Positions 1-6,387 of a stretch of DNA of 7,939 bases are shown piece by piece. A program made the translations under genes and the position numbers. The notes below the pieces were generated by a model. The model saw only the letters and a program-made list of their open reading frames with translations. It did not search any database and was not told the DNA's origin. Where the stretch lies: positions 1 through 7,939 of the forward strand of contig JAHFRO010000104.1 in NCBI GenBank assembly GCA_023266245.1, given 5' to 3'. Position 1 is the first letter of the stretch. Every line of letters begins with the position of its first letter. Origin of the DNA: Betaproteobacteria bacterium. Lineage in GTDB: Bacteria > Pseudomonadota > Gammaproteobacteria > Burkholderiales > SG8-41.

Positions 1-429
1 ATAGCGCTGCACGATCACCCGCTCGTCCGTGAGCGGTATCGGTTCCAATGCTTCCAGAACCTCGACAGTGGTGTACGGCTCTCGCGCGCTCAGATCGATG
101 CGCACGCCGCGCGAGCGCAGCGCAGCGGTCGGCTTGGGCCCGCGTACCACAACCACCGCGGACGCGAGCAATGCAAGCAGCGTTTCGGTCATGCCGAGCG
201 CATCGGCAGTCTTGAACAACGCGTGCGTTCCAACGCCGGTCTGGAATATCGCGGCCTTGACGGCTTTCGCCTGCCACTCGCGTATCAGGGCCGCGATGTA
301 GCGCGGATCGACGTCCGGAATCTCGGCGAGCGCAGGCGCCCGGACCGGCTTGCCGCCGCGCTTGGCGATCAACTCCGCTAGCTGCTCGCCGAGGCGGCTC
401 TCAAGAATTGCGACAGTCTGGCCGTTCAT
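1..429 (-). CDS. Uroporphyrinogen-III synthase (HemD) family protein, C-terminal part outside window
   Basis: HemD-family proteins cyclise hydroxymethylbilane to uroporphyrinogen III, the common precursor of haem, sirohaem and cobalamin, in the cytoplasm. The minus frame is open from the ATG at 429 to the window edge, giving 143 residues of a protein usually about 250 long, so the first half is present. Family hallmarks are the N-terminal strand followed by a Rossmann-like start (TVAILESRLGEQLAELIAKR, residues 5-24), a FQTGVGTHALF segment (62-72) matching the family 'T/S-G-x-G' loop, VVVVRGPKPTAAL (92-104), and ERVIVQRY at the edge, which matches the family's 'RVAVQ.YG' strand. It starts 35 bp after the stop of the receptor gene, probably in the same transcript. 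The spacer has only a weak G-rich ribosome site. No hemC or hemX partner is visible, so it could be a stand-alone paralogue rather than the housekeeping hemD. The family call is firm; the specific role is uncertain. Confidence 0.85.
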   Translation of the reverse strand, partial: MNGQTVAILESRLGEQLAELIAKRGGKPVRAPALAEIPDVDPRYIAALIREWQAKAVKAAIFQTGVGTHALFKTADALGMTETLLALLASAVVVVRGPKPTAALRSRGVRIDLSAREPYTTVEVLEALEPIPLTDERVIVQRY

Positions 430-464
430 GCGAAGTAGGCCCCCGAGGCGGGCGGCGCGGCGGG

Positions 465-1451
465 CTAGTCGATGCGCATTCCGGCGTCTTTCACGACTTT
501 CGCCCACTGGGAGATTTCTGCTAGCACCATCGCGCGCAGCTCCTCGGGCGTGCTGCCGCTCGCCTCGACGCCCTGGGTCAGATACTTTTCCCGGACTTCG
601 GCGGTCTCCAGCGCCTTGCGGAATTCGGCGTTCAGGAACGCTATGACCTCCTTCGGCGTCCTCGTCGGCGCATAAATTCCGAACATGGGTACCACTTGAT
701 AACCCCGTGCTCCGGATTCAGAAAGCGTCGGCGCGTCGGGCAGAGCGGCGACCCGTTTCGGGCTGGTGACGGCGAGCACGCGCAGCTTCCCCGCCTGGAT
801 CTGCCCCATAGCGGAAGCCGCGCTCATGAAGCCGATCTCGGTCTCGCCCGCGATCACCGCCGTCACGGACGGCGGGCCGCCTTTGTACGGCACATGCACG
901 AGTTGCGTGCCGGTCGCCATCTTGAAAAGTTCCCCGCAGAGATGCGGTCCGGAGCCGTTCCCCGACGAGGAATACTTGATCTCATTGGGACGCGCCTTGG
1001 CGAGCGCGATCAGGTCCGCGACCGTTTTCACGGGAAGCGACGGGTGGGACACGAACACGTAGACGCCGTTGCCGAGAGTGGTGATCGGCGCGAAATCCTT
1101 CGTGATGTCGTACGCGAGCTTCGCGTAGAGGCTCACGCTCGACGTGAGCGCCGTGCTGACCCCCACGAACAGCGTGTAACCATCGGCGGGCGACCTGGCG
1201 GCAACTTCCGCGCCGAGATTGCCCCCGGCGCCGGGCCGGTTCTCCACGACGACGTTCTGGCCCAGGCTCGGCGTCATTTTTTGTGCAACCACGCGCGCGA
1301 GAAAATCGGCCGCGCCTCCGGCCGGATAGGCGTCGATGATGCGAATGGAACGATTAGGATAACTCTGCGCCGGTGCGAATCCGGTCGCGGCAAGCAGAAT
1401 AATTCCGCATATGACAGCCGCTCCGGATTGCCAGCCGGAATGCGTTCTCAT
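465..1451 (-). CDS. Bug/TctC family periplasmic tricarboxylate-type receptor (first copy)
   Basis: A secreted solute receptor of the tripartite tricarboxylate transporter family (Bug/TctC), which binds small carboxylates, amino acids or related molecules in the periplasm. It is 328 residues long, typical for the family. Residues 1-30 form an export signal: a short polar start, a hydrophobic core (AAVICGIILLAATG, 11-24) and an APAQS cleavage region. The mature part shows the family order: YPNRSIRIIDAYPAGGAADF (31-50), ENRPGAGGNLG (70-80), SPADGYT (87-93), SSSGNGSGPH (161-170), HVPYKGG (186-192), ALPDAPT (236-242) and APTRTP (261-266). Asp49 occupies the usual ligand-loop position, but the loop reads AGGAAD rather than the more common PGG(T/S)xD. 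The ATG at 1451 has a strong GGAGGT ribosome site. It lies 74 bp downstream of the dehydrogenase gene, in the same orientation. No TctA or TctB membrane partners are present, as is common for orphan Bug genes. The ligand cannot be read from the sequence. Confidence 0.95.
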   Translation of the reverse strand: MRTHSGWQSGAAVICGIILLAATGFAPAQSYPNRSIRIIDAYPAGGAADFLARVVAQKMTPSLGQNVVVENRPGAGGNLGAEVAARSPADGYTLFVGVSTALTSSVSLYAKLAYDITKDFAPITTLGNGVYVFVSHPSLPVKTVADLIALAKARPNEIKYSSSGNGSGPHLCGELFKMATGTQLVHVPYKGGPPSVTAVIAGETEIGFMSAASAMGQIQAGKLRVLAVTSPKRVAALPDAPTLSESGARGYQVVPMFGIYAPTRTPKEVIAFLNAEFRKALETAEVREKYLTQGVEASGSTPEELRAMVLAEISQWAKVVKDAGMRID

Positions 1452-1455
1452 GCAT

Positions 1456-1462
1456 CACCTCC
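1456..1462 (-). promoter_or_regulatory. Ribosome binding site of the first Bug/TctC gene
   Basis: The minus strand reads GGAGGTG a few bases before the ATG at 1451. This is a near-perfect Shine-Dalgarno match at normal spacing. It fixes the start codon and supports the signal-peptide reading of the N-terminus. Confidence 0.75.
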
Positions 1463-1525
1463 ACGGTCTGTGATGCTGAAACCGCTCGTTCCATTGGCAC
1501 CGTTCAGGCAATTTGTATTCATCTT

Positions 1526-2299
1526 CTAATGCGTAGTATAGCCACCGTCGATGATGATGTCTTGCCCCATCAGGTAAGTTGCCGACGTCGACGCGAGGAA
1601 GAACGCAAGCTCAGCGATTTCCTCGGGCCGGCCGAAGCGATTGGCGCGGATGTAGGCAAGCCTTTCCTTGCCGAGCGCCGGCGTTTTTTCGATCAGCTCG
1701 GCGATGTGCCCGGTAAGGACGGGACCCGGGCTGATCGCGTTGACTATGATGTTGTCGGCCGCCAGTTCGTACGCCATCGCCTTGGCGAGGTAGATCAGTC
1801 CGGCCTTGGTCATGCCGTAAACGGCGCGGTCGTCATGCGTGACCGAGCCCATCTGGCTCGCGATGTGGATGATGCGTCCCCCGCCCTGCCGGCGCATGAT
1901 CGGCAGCACCGCCTGGCTCGCGAAAAAAGGCGCCGCGAGATTCACGGCGACCGCCGCATTGAAATCGCTCCTGGAAAATTCGCCGAACTTCCTGCGCGCC
2001 CTGATTCCGGCGTTGTTGACTAGGATGTCGATGCGCCCGAATGATTTTCCCGCGCGTTCGATCATCGCCTCGGCCGCCCCTTCCACCGACAAATCGTAAA
2101 CCGCGTGCTCTGCGCGCGCGCCCTCCCCCGCCAGCGCACGGCATTCTTCCGCCGCGTCCGCGAGCTGGCTCGCGGTGCCCTCCGCAACCAGCAACAGACT
2201 CGCGCCCTCCTGCGCAAAGCGCCGCGCGATCGCCCTGCCGATTCCCGCCGGCGCCGATGCGCCTGTCACGATTGCAACTTTCCCCGACAGTGCTTTCAT
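1526..2299 (-). CDS. Short-chain dehydrogenase/reductase (SDR), classical type
   Basis: An NAD(P)-dependent oxidoreductase of the classical SDR family, 257 residues, a standard length with a single Rossmann domain. Visible motifs are the cofactor glycine motif TGASAPAGIG (12-21), Asp69-Leu70 near the adenine pocket, NNAG (95-98), catalytic Asn120 in VNL, Ser148 in IASQMG, the Tyr161-x-x-x-Lys165 pair in VYGMTKAG, PGPV (191-194), and the C-terminal substrate-side strand ending IIIDGGYTTH. The glycine motif is two residues longer than the usual TGxxxGIG. All four catalytic residues (N, S, Y, K) are present, so the enzyme should be active. The residue after the second strand (VAEG, 38-41) is not the usual NADPH-binding Arg, so coenzyme preference is open. 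The substrate is unknown; the fold is often labelled 3-oxoacyl-ACP reductase without support. The ATG at 2299 has a moderate GGGTGG ribosome site. It is the first gene of the leftward unit and faces the divergent region. Confidence 0.95.
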   Translation of the reverse strand: MKALSGKVAIVTGASAPAGIGRAIARRFAQEGASLLLVAEGTASQLADAAEECRALAGEGARAEHAVYDLSVEGAAEAMIERAGKSFGRIDILVNNAGIRARRKFGEFSRSDFNAAVAVNLAAPFFASQAVLPIMRRQGGGRIIHIASQMGSVTHDDRAVYGMTKAGLIYLAKAMAYELAADNIIVNAISPGPVLTGHIAELIEKTPALGKERLAYIRANRFGRPEEIAELAFFLASTSATYLMGQDIIIDGGYTTH

Positions 2300-2515
2300 G
2301 ATCTGCCACCCAGATTGTCAGTATATTAACGGTGTATGAAGGCAATGGAAACGACCAGGGCGATGGCGCCGCGTCGGGCGTATCTAGTGGAGATCGAGAC
2401 GGGGCGGTTGGCGTGCCCGAGAACTTGCAGCGATCAAGACGGCCCAGTAGCAGGTGAAACGCTGGAGCGCGGTATCATTCCGTCTTGACTGCAAAACCGG
2501 ACTGAGGGGAATACC
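2300..2515. promoter_or_regulatory. Divergent intergenic region between the leftward and rightward gene units
   Basis: This 216-bp non-coding stretch separates the start codons of the dehydrogenase (leftward) and the second receptor (rightward), so it must hold promoters for both units unless one is transcribed from within a gene. The only clear AT-rich island is 2311-2340. It contains TATATT on the plus strand (2322-2327) and TATACT on the minus strand (2320-2325), either of which could serve as a -10 element. I could not find a convincing -35 at the correct distance on either strand. The rest is GC-rich, without an obvious terminator or strong inverted repeat. A 50-codon open frame (2336-2488) crosses it but lacks a ribosome site and is not called as a gene. 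The regulator is not encoded in the window. Confidence 0.45.
2504..2510 (+). promoter_or_regulatory. Ribosome binding site of the second Bug/TctC gene
   Basis: GAGGGGA lies 5 bases before the ATG at 2516. It is a good Shine-Dalgarno match and places the start directly ahead of the signal peptide. Confidence 0.65.
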
Positions 2516-3496
2516 ATGAATAGGGTTCGCGTACTGATAGTCACGGTGGCCGCAGCGGTCCTGCTGTCAGTTGCCGTTGCAAATGACGCCGCCGCGCAAA
2601 AGTGGCCCAATAGGACGGTGCGCATCGTGGCGCCGTTCGCGCCGGGCGGCGGCACCGATCTCTTCGCGCGCATCCTCGCGCAGCGATTCACCGAGGTGTA
2701 TGGGCAGCAATTCATCGTCGAGAACCGCCCCGGGGCGGGATCGACGATGGGCACTGAGTTTGTCGCGAGATCGCCCGCCGACGGCTACACGTACCTGATG
2801 GCTTCGGCCTCGTTCTCGTTCAACCCGGGCCTGTACCCAAAGCTGCGCTACGATTCGGTCAAGGATTTCGTCGCGGTGTCGCAAGTCGTGACAGTCCCGC
2901 ACGTGATCGTCGTGCTGCCGTCGTTTCCGGCGAAGAACTTGCAGGACCTCGTCAGGATTGCGCGGGCGAGACCCGGCGAAGTGCTCTACGCGTCCTCGGG
3001 CCCGGGCAGTGCGATGCACCTGGCCGGCGCGCTGTTCGGCGTGGTCACCAAGACTCAGCTCACCCATGTGCCGTACAAGGGCGGCCCTGCGGCGGCGACG
3101 GCCGTGATGAGCGGCGAAGCGATGACGGCGTTCAATACCATCGAAACCGTACTGCCGCTGATCCACGCGAAAAGATTGCGCGTGCTCGCGGTATCGACGC
3201 GCGAGCGCTCGCCGGCGCTGCCGGACGTGCCGACCGCGATGGAAGCGGGAGTCAAGGACTACGAAGCGATCGGCTGGTTCGGCCTGCTCGCGCCGGCAGG
3301 CACGCCGCCCGCGATCGTCGAGCAGCTGAGCGCGGAGATTGCCAAGATGATGGCGACCCCGGCCATGCGCGAGCGCGCCGCGCAAGAAGGCGCAACGCCC
3401 GTCGGCAATACGCCGGCCCAGTTCGACCGCTTCGTGCGCGACGAGCTTGCCAAGTGGACCCGCATCATCCAGCAGGCGGGAATAAGATTGGAGTAG
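2516..3496 (+). CDS. Bug/TctC family periplasmic tricarboxylate-type receptor (second copy)
   Basis: A second secreted Bug/TctC receptor, 326 residues, heading the rightward cluster. Residues 1-28 are a clear Sec signal peptide: MNRVR start, hydrophobic core (VLIVTVAAAVLLSVAVA, 6-22) and AAAQ cleavage site. The mature chain begins near KWPNRTVRIVAPFAPGGGTD (29-48), with the canonical ligand loop APGGGTD and Asp48. Other family blocks are ENRPGAGS (69-76), ADGYT (88-92), SSGPGSAMH (160-168), HVPYKGG (184-190), LPDVPT (235-240) and APAGTPP (259-265). It is clearly homologous to the other receptor in this window. The two differ in the ligand loop and the surrounding aromatic positions, so they probably bind different molecules. 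Its position ahead of the MmgE/PrpD and amidohydrolase genes suggests that it captures, or senses, the substrate of that pathway. No TctA/TctB subunits are present, so uptake would need membrane components encoded elsewhere. Confidence 0.95.
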   Translation: MNRVRVLIVTVAAAVLLSVAVANDAAAQKWPNRTVRIVAPFAPGGGTDLFARILAQRFTEVYGQQFIVENRPGAGSTMGTEFVARSPADGYTYLMASASFSFNPGLYPKLRYDSVKDFVAVSQVVTVPHVIVVLPSFPAKNLQDLVRIARARPGEVLYASSGPGSAMHLAGALFGVVTKTQLTHVPYKGGPAAATAVMSGEAMTAFNTIETVLPLIHAKRLRVLAVSTRERSPALPDVPTAMEAGVKDYEAIGWFGLLAPAGTPPAIVEQLSAEIAKMMATPAMRERAAQEGATPVGNTPAQFDRFVRDELAKWTRIIQQAGIRLE

Positions 3497-3587
3497 AACT
3501 GAGGATTCAGGATTAGGGCCAAAAAGCTTTTTCCCCCTCTCCCGCCCTCCCGCTCTCCCGGATCTTCCTCACAGGAGCTGTTACGCA
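3497..3587. other. Spacer with a small palindrome and a pyrimidine-rich repeat tract
   Basis: This 91-bp gap is the longest inside the rightward cluster. It holds two tandem 7-bp copies, AGGATTC and AGGATTA (3502-3515). Next is a perfect 12-bp palindrome AAAAAGCTTTTT (3521-3532), then a C/T tract (3527-3559, broken only by two G) built from three imperfect copies of a C/T-rich unit ending TCCCG (3536-3560). The ribosome site AGGAG of the next gene is at 3573-3577. The palindrome is AT-only apart from its centre and is followed by C rather than U residues, so it is not a standard intrinsic terminator. An attenuating or processing role for the spacer is possible but unproven. Confidence 0.5.
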
Positions 3588-4943
3588 ATGGGTCAGCAGA
3601 TCGAAAAACTGGCGCAGTTCGTCGCGAAGACGCAACTCGCGGATATTCCCGCGTCCGTGCAGCGGCACGCGAAGATGGTGCTGCTCGATACGCTCGGCGT
3701 CATCCTCGCCGGCGCGGAGCGCCCCGAGGTGCGCGAGCTGCGGGAGCGCCTGGCGCCCACTGCCGGCACGGGCGCCACGGTATACGCGCGCGGCTGGCCG
3801 GTCAATGATCCGCGCACTGCGGCGCTCCTGAACGGCATTGCCGGCCGCGCGATCGAGCTCTGCGAAGGCCAGCGCCTGGTTTCGGGACAGGCGGCGATGC
3901 AGGTTCTGCCGGGCGTCCTGGCGCTCGGCGAGAACGCGGAACGAACGGGCCGCGAGATGCTGGCCGCTTTCATCCTCGGTTACGATGTCGCCGGGCGGCT
4001 CTGCACCGCATTCAAGCCCCGGCCGCTCGCCCACCAGAACGGACAGGCTTCGCTGCTCGCCGCAGCGGCAGCGTGTGCCCGGCTGCGCGGCCTCGACGCG
4101 GCGGGAATCAGCCGCGCCATGCGTATTTCGACGACGCTCGTGCTGACACCGAGCTACAACAACGCGGTGGCGGGTGCAACAACGCTCAACGTCGCCGGAG
4201 GAATGAGCGGCTTCGCCGGCGCGCTCGCGCCGGACCTCGTGCTCGCCGGATTCGAGGCGCAGGAAGATGCAATCGAGGAAGCGCTCGCCAACCTCGTGGG
4301 CGACGGCTTTAGGCCCGAGGGCCTGCTGGATGAGCTGGGCACGACGTGGCACATCACCCGCAACTGGTTCCGCCTCTACGCCTGCTGCAATCCGATCCAC
4401 CCGGCGCTCGATTGCCTGCAGGAAACGCTCAAGAAGCTGCGCCCGAGGCCCGAAGACGTCGAGCGCATCGATGTCGCGACGTACAAGTTCGCTGCGGTCA
4501 TGCGCAACCCGGATCCGCCGAACTACTTCGCCTCCAAGTACTCGTTTCCCCATGCGGCAGCGGCCATGATAGTGAACGGACATGCGGGGTATTCATCGCT
4601 CAACGACGAAGCCGTGCACAATCCCGCCATCGCCGCGCTGCGCCATCGCGTGCACATGACGGAAGACCCGGCGATGAGCGCCGTCGCCCCGCGCCTGCGG
4701 CCGGCGTGCTTGACGCTGACGCTGAAGGACGGCCGTCAAGCCACGCACGAATGCGAGAGCCACCGCGGCGACTTCAACCGGCCGTTCGAAGAGTCGGAGC
4801 TGCGCGAAAAATTCCGCGAGCTGGCAGGTTTCGTCCTGACCCCGGAAGGCGTGAAGGAAGTCGAACAGGCCGTCGATCGCTGCGAGCAATGGCAGAGCGT
4901 CTGCGAGCTGACCGACCGGTTGCGCCGGCACGGCAAATCCTGA
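3588..4943 (+). CDS. MmgE/PrpD family protein, divergent active site
   Basis: A member of the MmgE/PrpD fold. The family includes 2-methylcitrate dehydratase, cis-aconitate decarboxylase and iminodisuccinate epimerase. It is 451 residues, the usual length. Family blocks seen are LLDTLGVILAGAERPE (32-47), a helical run GREMLAAFILGYDVAGRL (121-138), AHQNGQASLLAAAAACARL (148-166) with His149, the YACCNPIHPALD segment (264-275), SKYSFPHAAAA (316-326) and SHRGDFNRP (391-399). The segment that normally carries the catalytic Asp-Asp and His (LDFDDTH-like) reads AIELCEGQRLVSGQAAM (88-104) and lacks those residues. The Lys usually before the CC motif appears to be replaced by Arg262 or a neighbour. 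The reaction is therefore unlikely to be a standard methylcitrate dehydration. The start is the ATG at 3588, with AGGAG 10 bases upstream. It ends 16 bases before the amidohydrolase gene, implying co-transcription and action on the same or a linked intermediate. The family is firm; the reaction is unknown. Confidence 0.92.
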   Translation: MGQQIEKLAQFVAKTQLADIPASVQRHAKMVLLDTLGVILAGAERPEVRELRERLAPTAGTGATVYARGWPVNDPRTAALLNGIAGRAIELCEGQRLVSGQAAMQVLPGVLALGENAERTGREMLAAFILGYDVAGRLCTAFKPRPLAHQNGQASLLAAAAACARLRGLDAAGISRAMRISTTLVLTPSYNNAVAGATTLNVAGGMSGFAGALAPDLVLAGFEAQEDAIEEALANLVGDGFRPEGLLDELGTTWHITRNWFRLYACCNPIHPALDCLQETLKKLRPRPEDVERIDVATYKFAAVMRNPDPPNYFASKYSFPHAAAAMIVNGHAGYSSLNDEAVHNPAIAALRHRVHMTEDPAMSAVAPRLRPACLTLTLKDGRQATHECESHRGDFNRPFEESELREKFRELAGFVLTPEGVKEVEQAVDRCEQWQSVCELTDRLRRHGKS

Positions 4944-4959
4944 CCTGAGGAGAATACGC

Positions 4960-6387
4960 ATGCTCGATCTGGTGATCCGCAGTGATCGCGTGGTGACGCC
5001 GGCAGGCGTCGGCGCCTGTGACGTGGCGATCCAAGGTGACAAGATCGTCGCCGTCGCGAATGCCGGCACGTTCGGCGCCGACCGGACGAAGCGGCTGATC
5101 GACGCCACCGGCAAGATCGTCATGCCGGGCGGCATCGATCCGCACGTGCACCTGAAATGGTACACGCCGCATCCTGACGGCAGCGTTACTTATACGGATC
5201 CGCCGTCAGTGGTGAGCCGCGCCGCGCTCCATGGCGGCACCACAACAATGATCGATTTCGCGCGCTGGACACACGGCAACACGATCCAGCAGGCGATCGA
5301 GCGCCGGCACGAGGACTGGACCGGCCAGTGCCATTGCGACTACAGCTTTCACGTGATGGTCGAAGGGCGGCTCCCGCCCGAGATCTTCGACCAGCTCGGC
5401 GAAGCGCTGCGTTCGGGCTACCCGACGGTCAAGATCTTCACGACCGACATCACGCCGAGCCGGCGCGGCCGGATGGTCGATTTCGGCGACATCTGGGAAG
5501 TTTTCAAGGTCGTCGCCCAGGAGCGCGGCATGTGCGTGATGCACGGCGAGGACAACGATATTGTGATGCATATGTACGAGAAGTTGATCCGCGAGGGCCG
5601 CGCGGGCTTCGAGAACATGGCGGAAGTGCACAACGCGATGTCCGAGGACCTCTCCTTCCGGCGCGTGCTGGGGCTCGCGAAGAACGTGCCGGGCATCGTG
5701 CTCTACTTCATGCACGTCAGCGCGGCTTTCGGCGTCGAGGCCATCCGCGAGGCGCGCGCGCGCGGCATGCCGGTGTACGGCGAGACGCTGCACCAGTATC
5801 TGATGTACACGGCCGACGATTACAAGCGTCCCAACGGCCAGATGTATCACACGTATCCGTCGCTCAAGGCGCAGGCCGACCAGAACGCGCTGTGGGCGGG
5901 CACGGTCGACAACACGATCCATACGGTCGCCACGGACGAGGTCTGCTGCTCGCTCAAAGTGAAGACGATGGGCAAGCGCATTGACGACACGACTGGTGGC
6001 AACGTCGGCGTCGAGCCGCGCGTTTCGCTCATGTACACCGAGATGGTGGGACGGCGCGGCTACTCGCTCGAAAAGTTCGTCGCTCTGGTCTCGACGAATG
6101 CCGCAAAGATCATGGGCCTGTATCCGCGCAAGGGCGCGCTCGCGCACGGGGCCGACGCGGACATCACGGTTCTCGACCCGGCGAAGCGCACGACGATCCG
6201 CAAGGAGATGCTGCACGAATCCGATTACACGCCGTGGGAAGGTCACGAGGTGCACGCGTGGCCTTCGCTCACCGTGCTGCGCGGCAAAGTCGTGGTCGAC
6301 AACGGCAAGTTCTCGGGCGATCTCAAGGACGGGCAGTACCTGTTCCGCAGGATTTCCGACGAGACTCGCAGCGGCGCGATGCTGTGA
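4960..6387 (+). CDS. Hydantoinase/dihydropyrimidinase-like metal-dependent amidohydrolase
   Basis: A cytoplasmic metal-dependent hydrolase of the cyclic amidohydrolase group, whose known members open hydantoin, dihydropyrimidine, dihydroorotate or allantoin rings. It is 475 residues, normal for the group. The N-terminal composite beta domain leads to the metal motif GIDPHVHL (58-65; His62, His64). Lys158 in PTVKIF is the expected carboxylated bridging lysine, His195 is in MHGED, His252 is in MHVS and Asp326 is in ATDEVCC, so a binuclear metal site looks complete. The C-terminal part has NVGVEPRVSLMYTE, then LVSTNAAKIMGLYPRKG (376-392) and GADADITVLDP (397-407), all typical. Two departures stand out. 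The FMAY tyrosine after the lysine is replaced (FTTD, Asp163), and TDH is TDE. The ATG at 4960 has a strong TGAGGAGA ribosome site. The stop overlaps the next start. The substrate is probably a cyclic amide or ureide, but it is not necessarily a hydantoin. Confidence 0.92.
   Translation: MLDLVIRSDRVVTPAGVGACDVAIQGDKIVAVANAGTFGADRTKRLIDATGKIVMPGGIDPHVHLKWYTPHPDGSVTYTDPPSVVSRAALHGGTTTMIDFARWTHGNTIQQAIERRHEDWTGQCHCDYSFHVMVEGRLPPEIFDQLGEALRSGYPTVKIFTTDITPSRRGRMVDFGDIWEVFKVVAQERGMCVMHGEDNDIVMHMYEKLIREGRAGFENMAEVHNAMSEDLSFRRVLGLAKNVPGIVLYFMHVSAAFGVEAIREARARGMPVYGETLHQYLMYTADDYKRPNGQMYHTYPSLKAQADQNALWAGTVDNTIHTVATDEVCCSLKVKTMGKRIDDTTGGNVGVEPRVSLMYTEMVGRRGYSLEKFVALVSTNAAKIMGLYPRKGALAHGADADITVLDPAKRTTIRKEMLHESDYTPWEGHEVHAWPSLTVLRGKVVVDNGKFSGDLKDGQYLFRRISDETRSGAML

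Noticed and set aside
696..1529. 277-codon plus-strand frame opposite the first Bug/TctC gene
   Set aside because: It is antisense to a confident receptor gene and its translation is Arg-rich and motif-free.
2336..2488. Open frame of 50 codons on the plus strand inside the divergent region (begins MKAMETTRAMAPRR)
   Set aside because: There is no ribosome site before the ATG, the sequence matches no family I know, and it lies over the only AT-rich promoter candidate. Chance open frames of this size are expected at this GC content.
2485..2513. TTGACT at 2485-2490 as the -35 box of the second receptor gene
   Set aside because: At 17-bp spacing the downstream hexamer is GGAATA, a poor -10, and transcription would begin after the ribosome binding site.
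3521..3532. AAAAAGCTTTTT as a rho-independent terminator after the second receptor gene
   Set aside because: The stem is almost all A-T, leaves no normal loop and is followed by C residues rather than a U run.
3513..4583. 356-codon minus-strand frame opposite the MmgE/PrpD gene
   Set aside because: Its product is Arg/Ala/His-rich with no family motif, and it lies antisense to a gene with clear conserved motifs. It is a by-product of high GC at codon third positions.
5206..6255. 349-codon minus-strand frame opposite the amidohydrolase
   Set aside because: It is an antisense shadow of a well-supported enzyme gene, with low-complexity Arg/His/Val composition and no ribosome site or recognisable domain.
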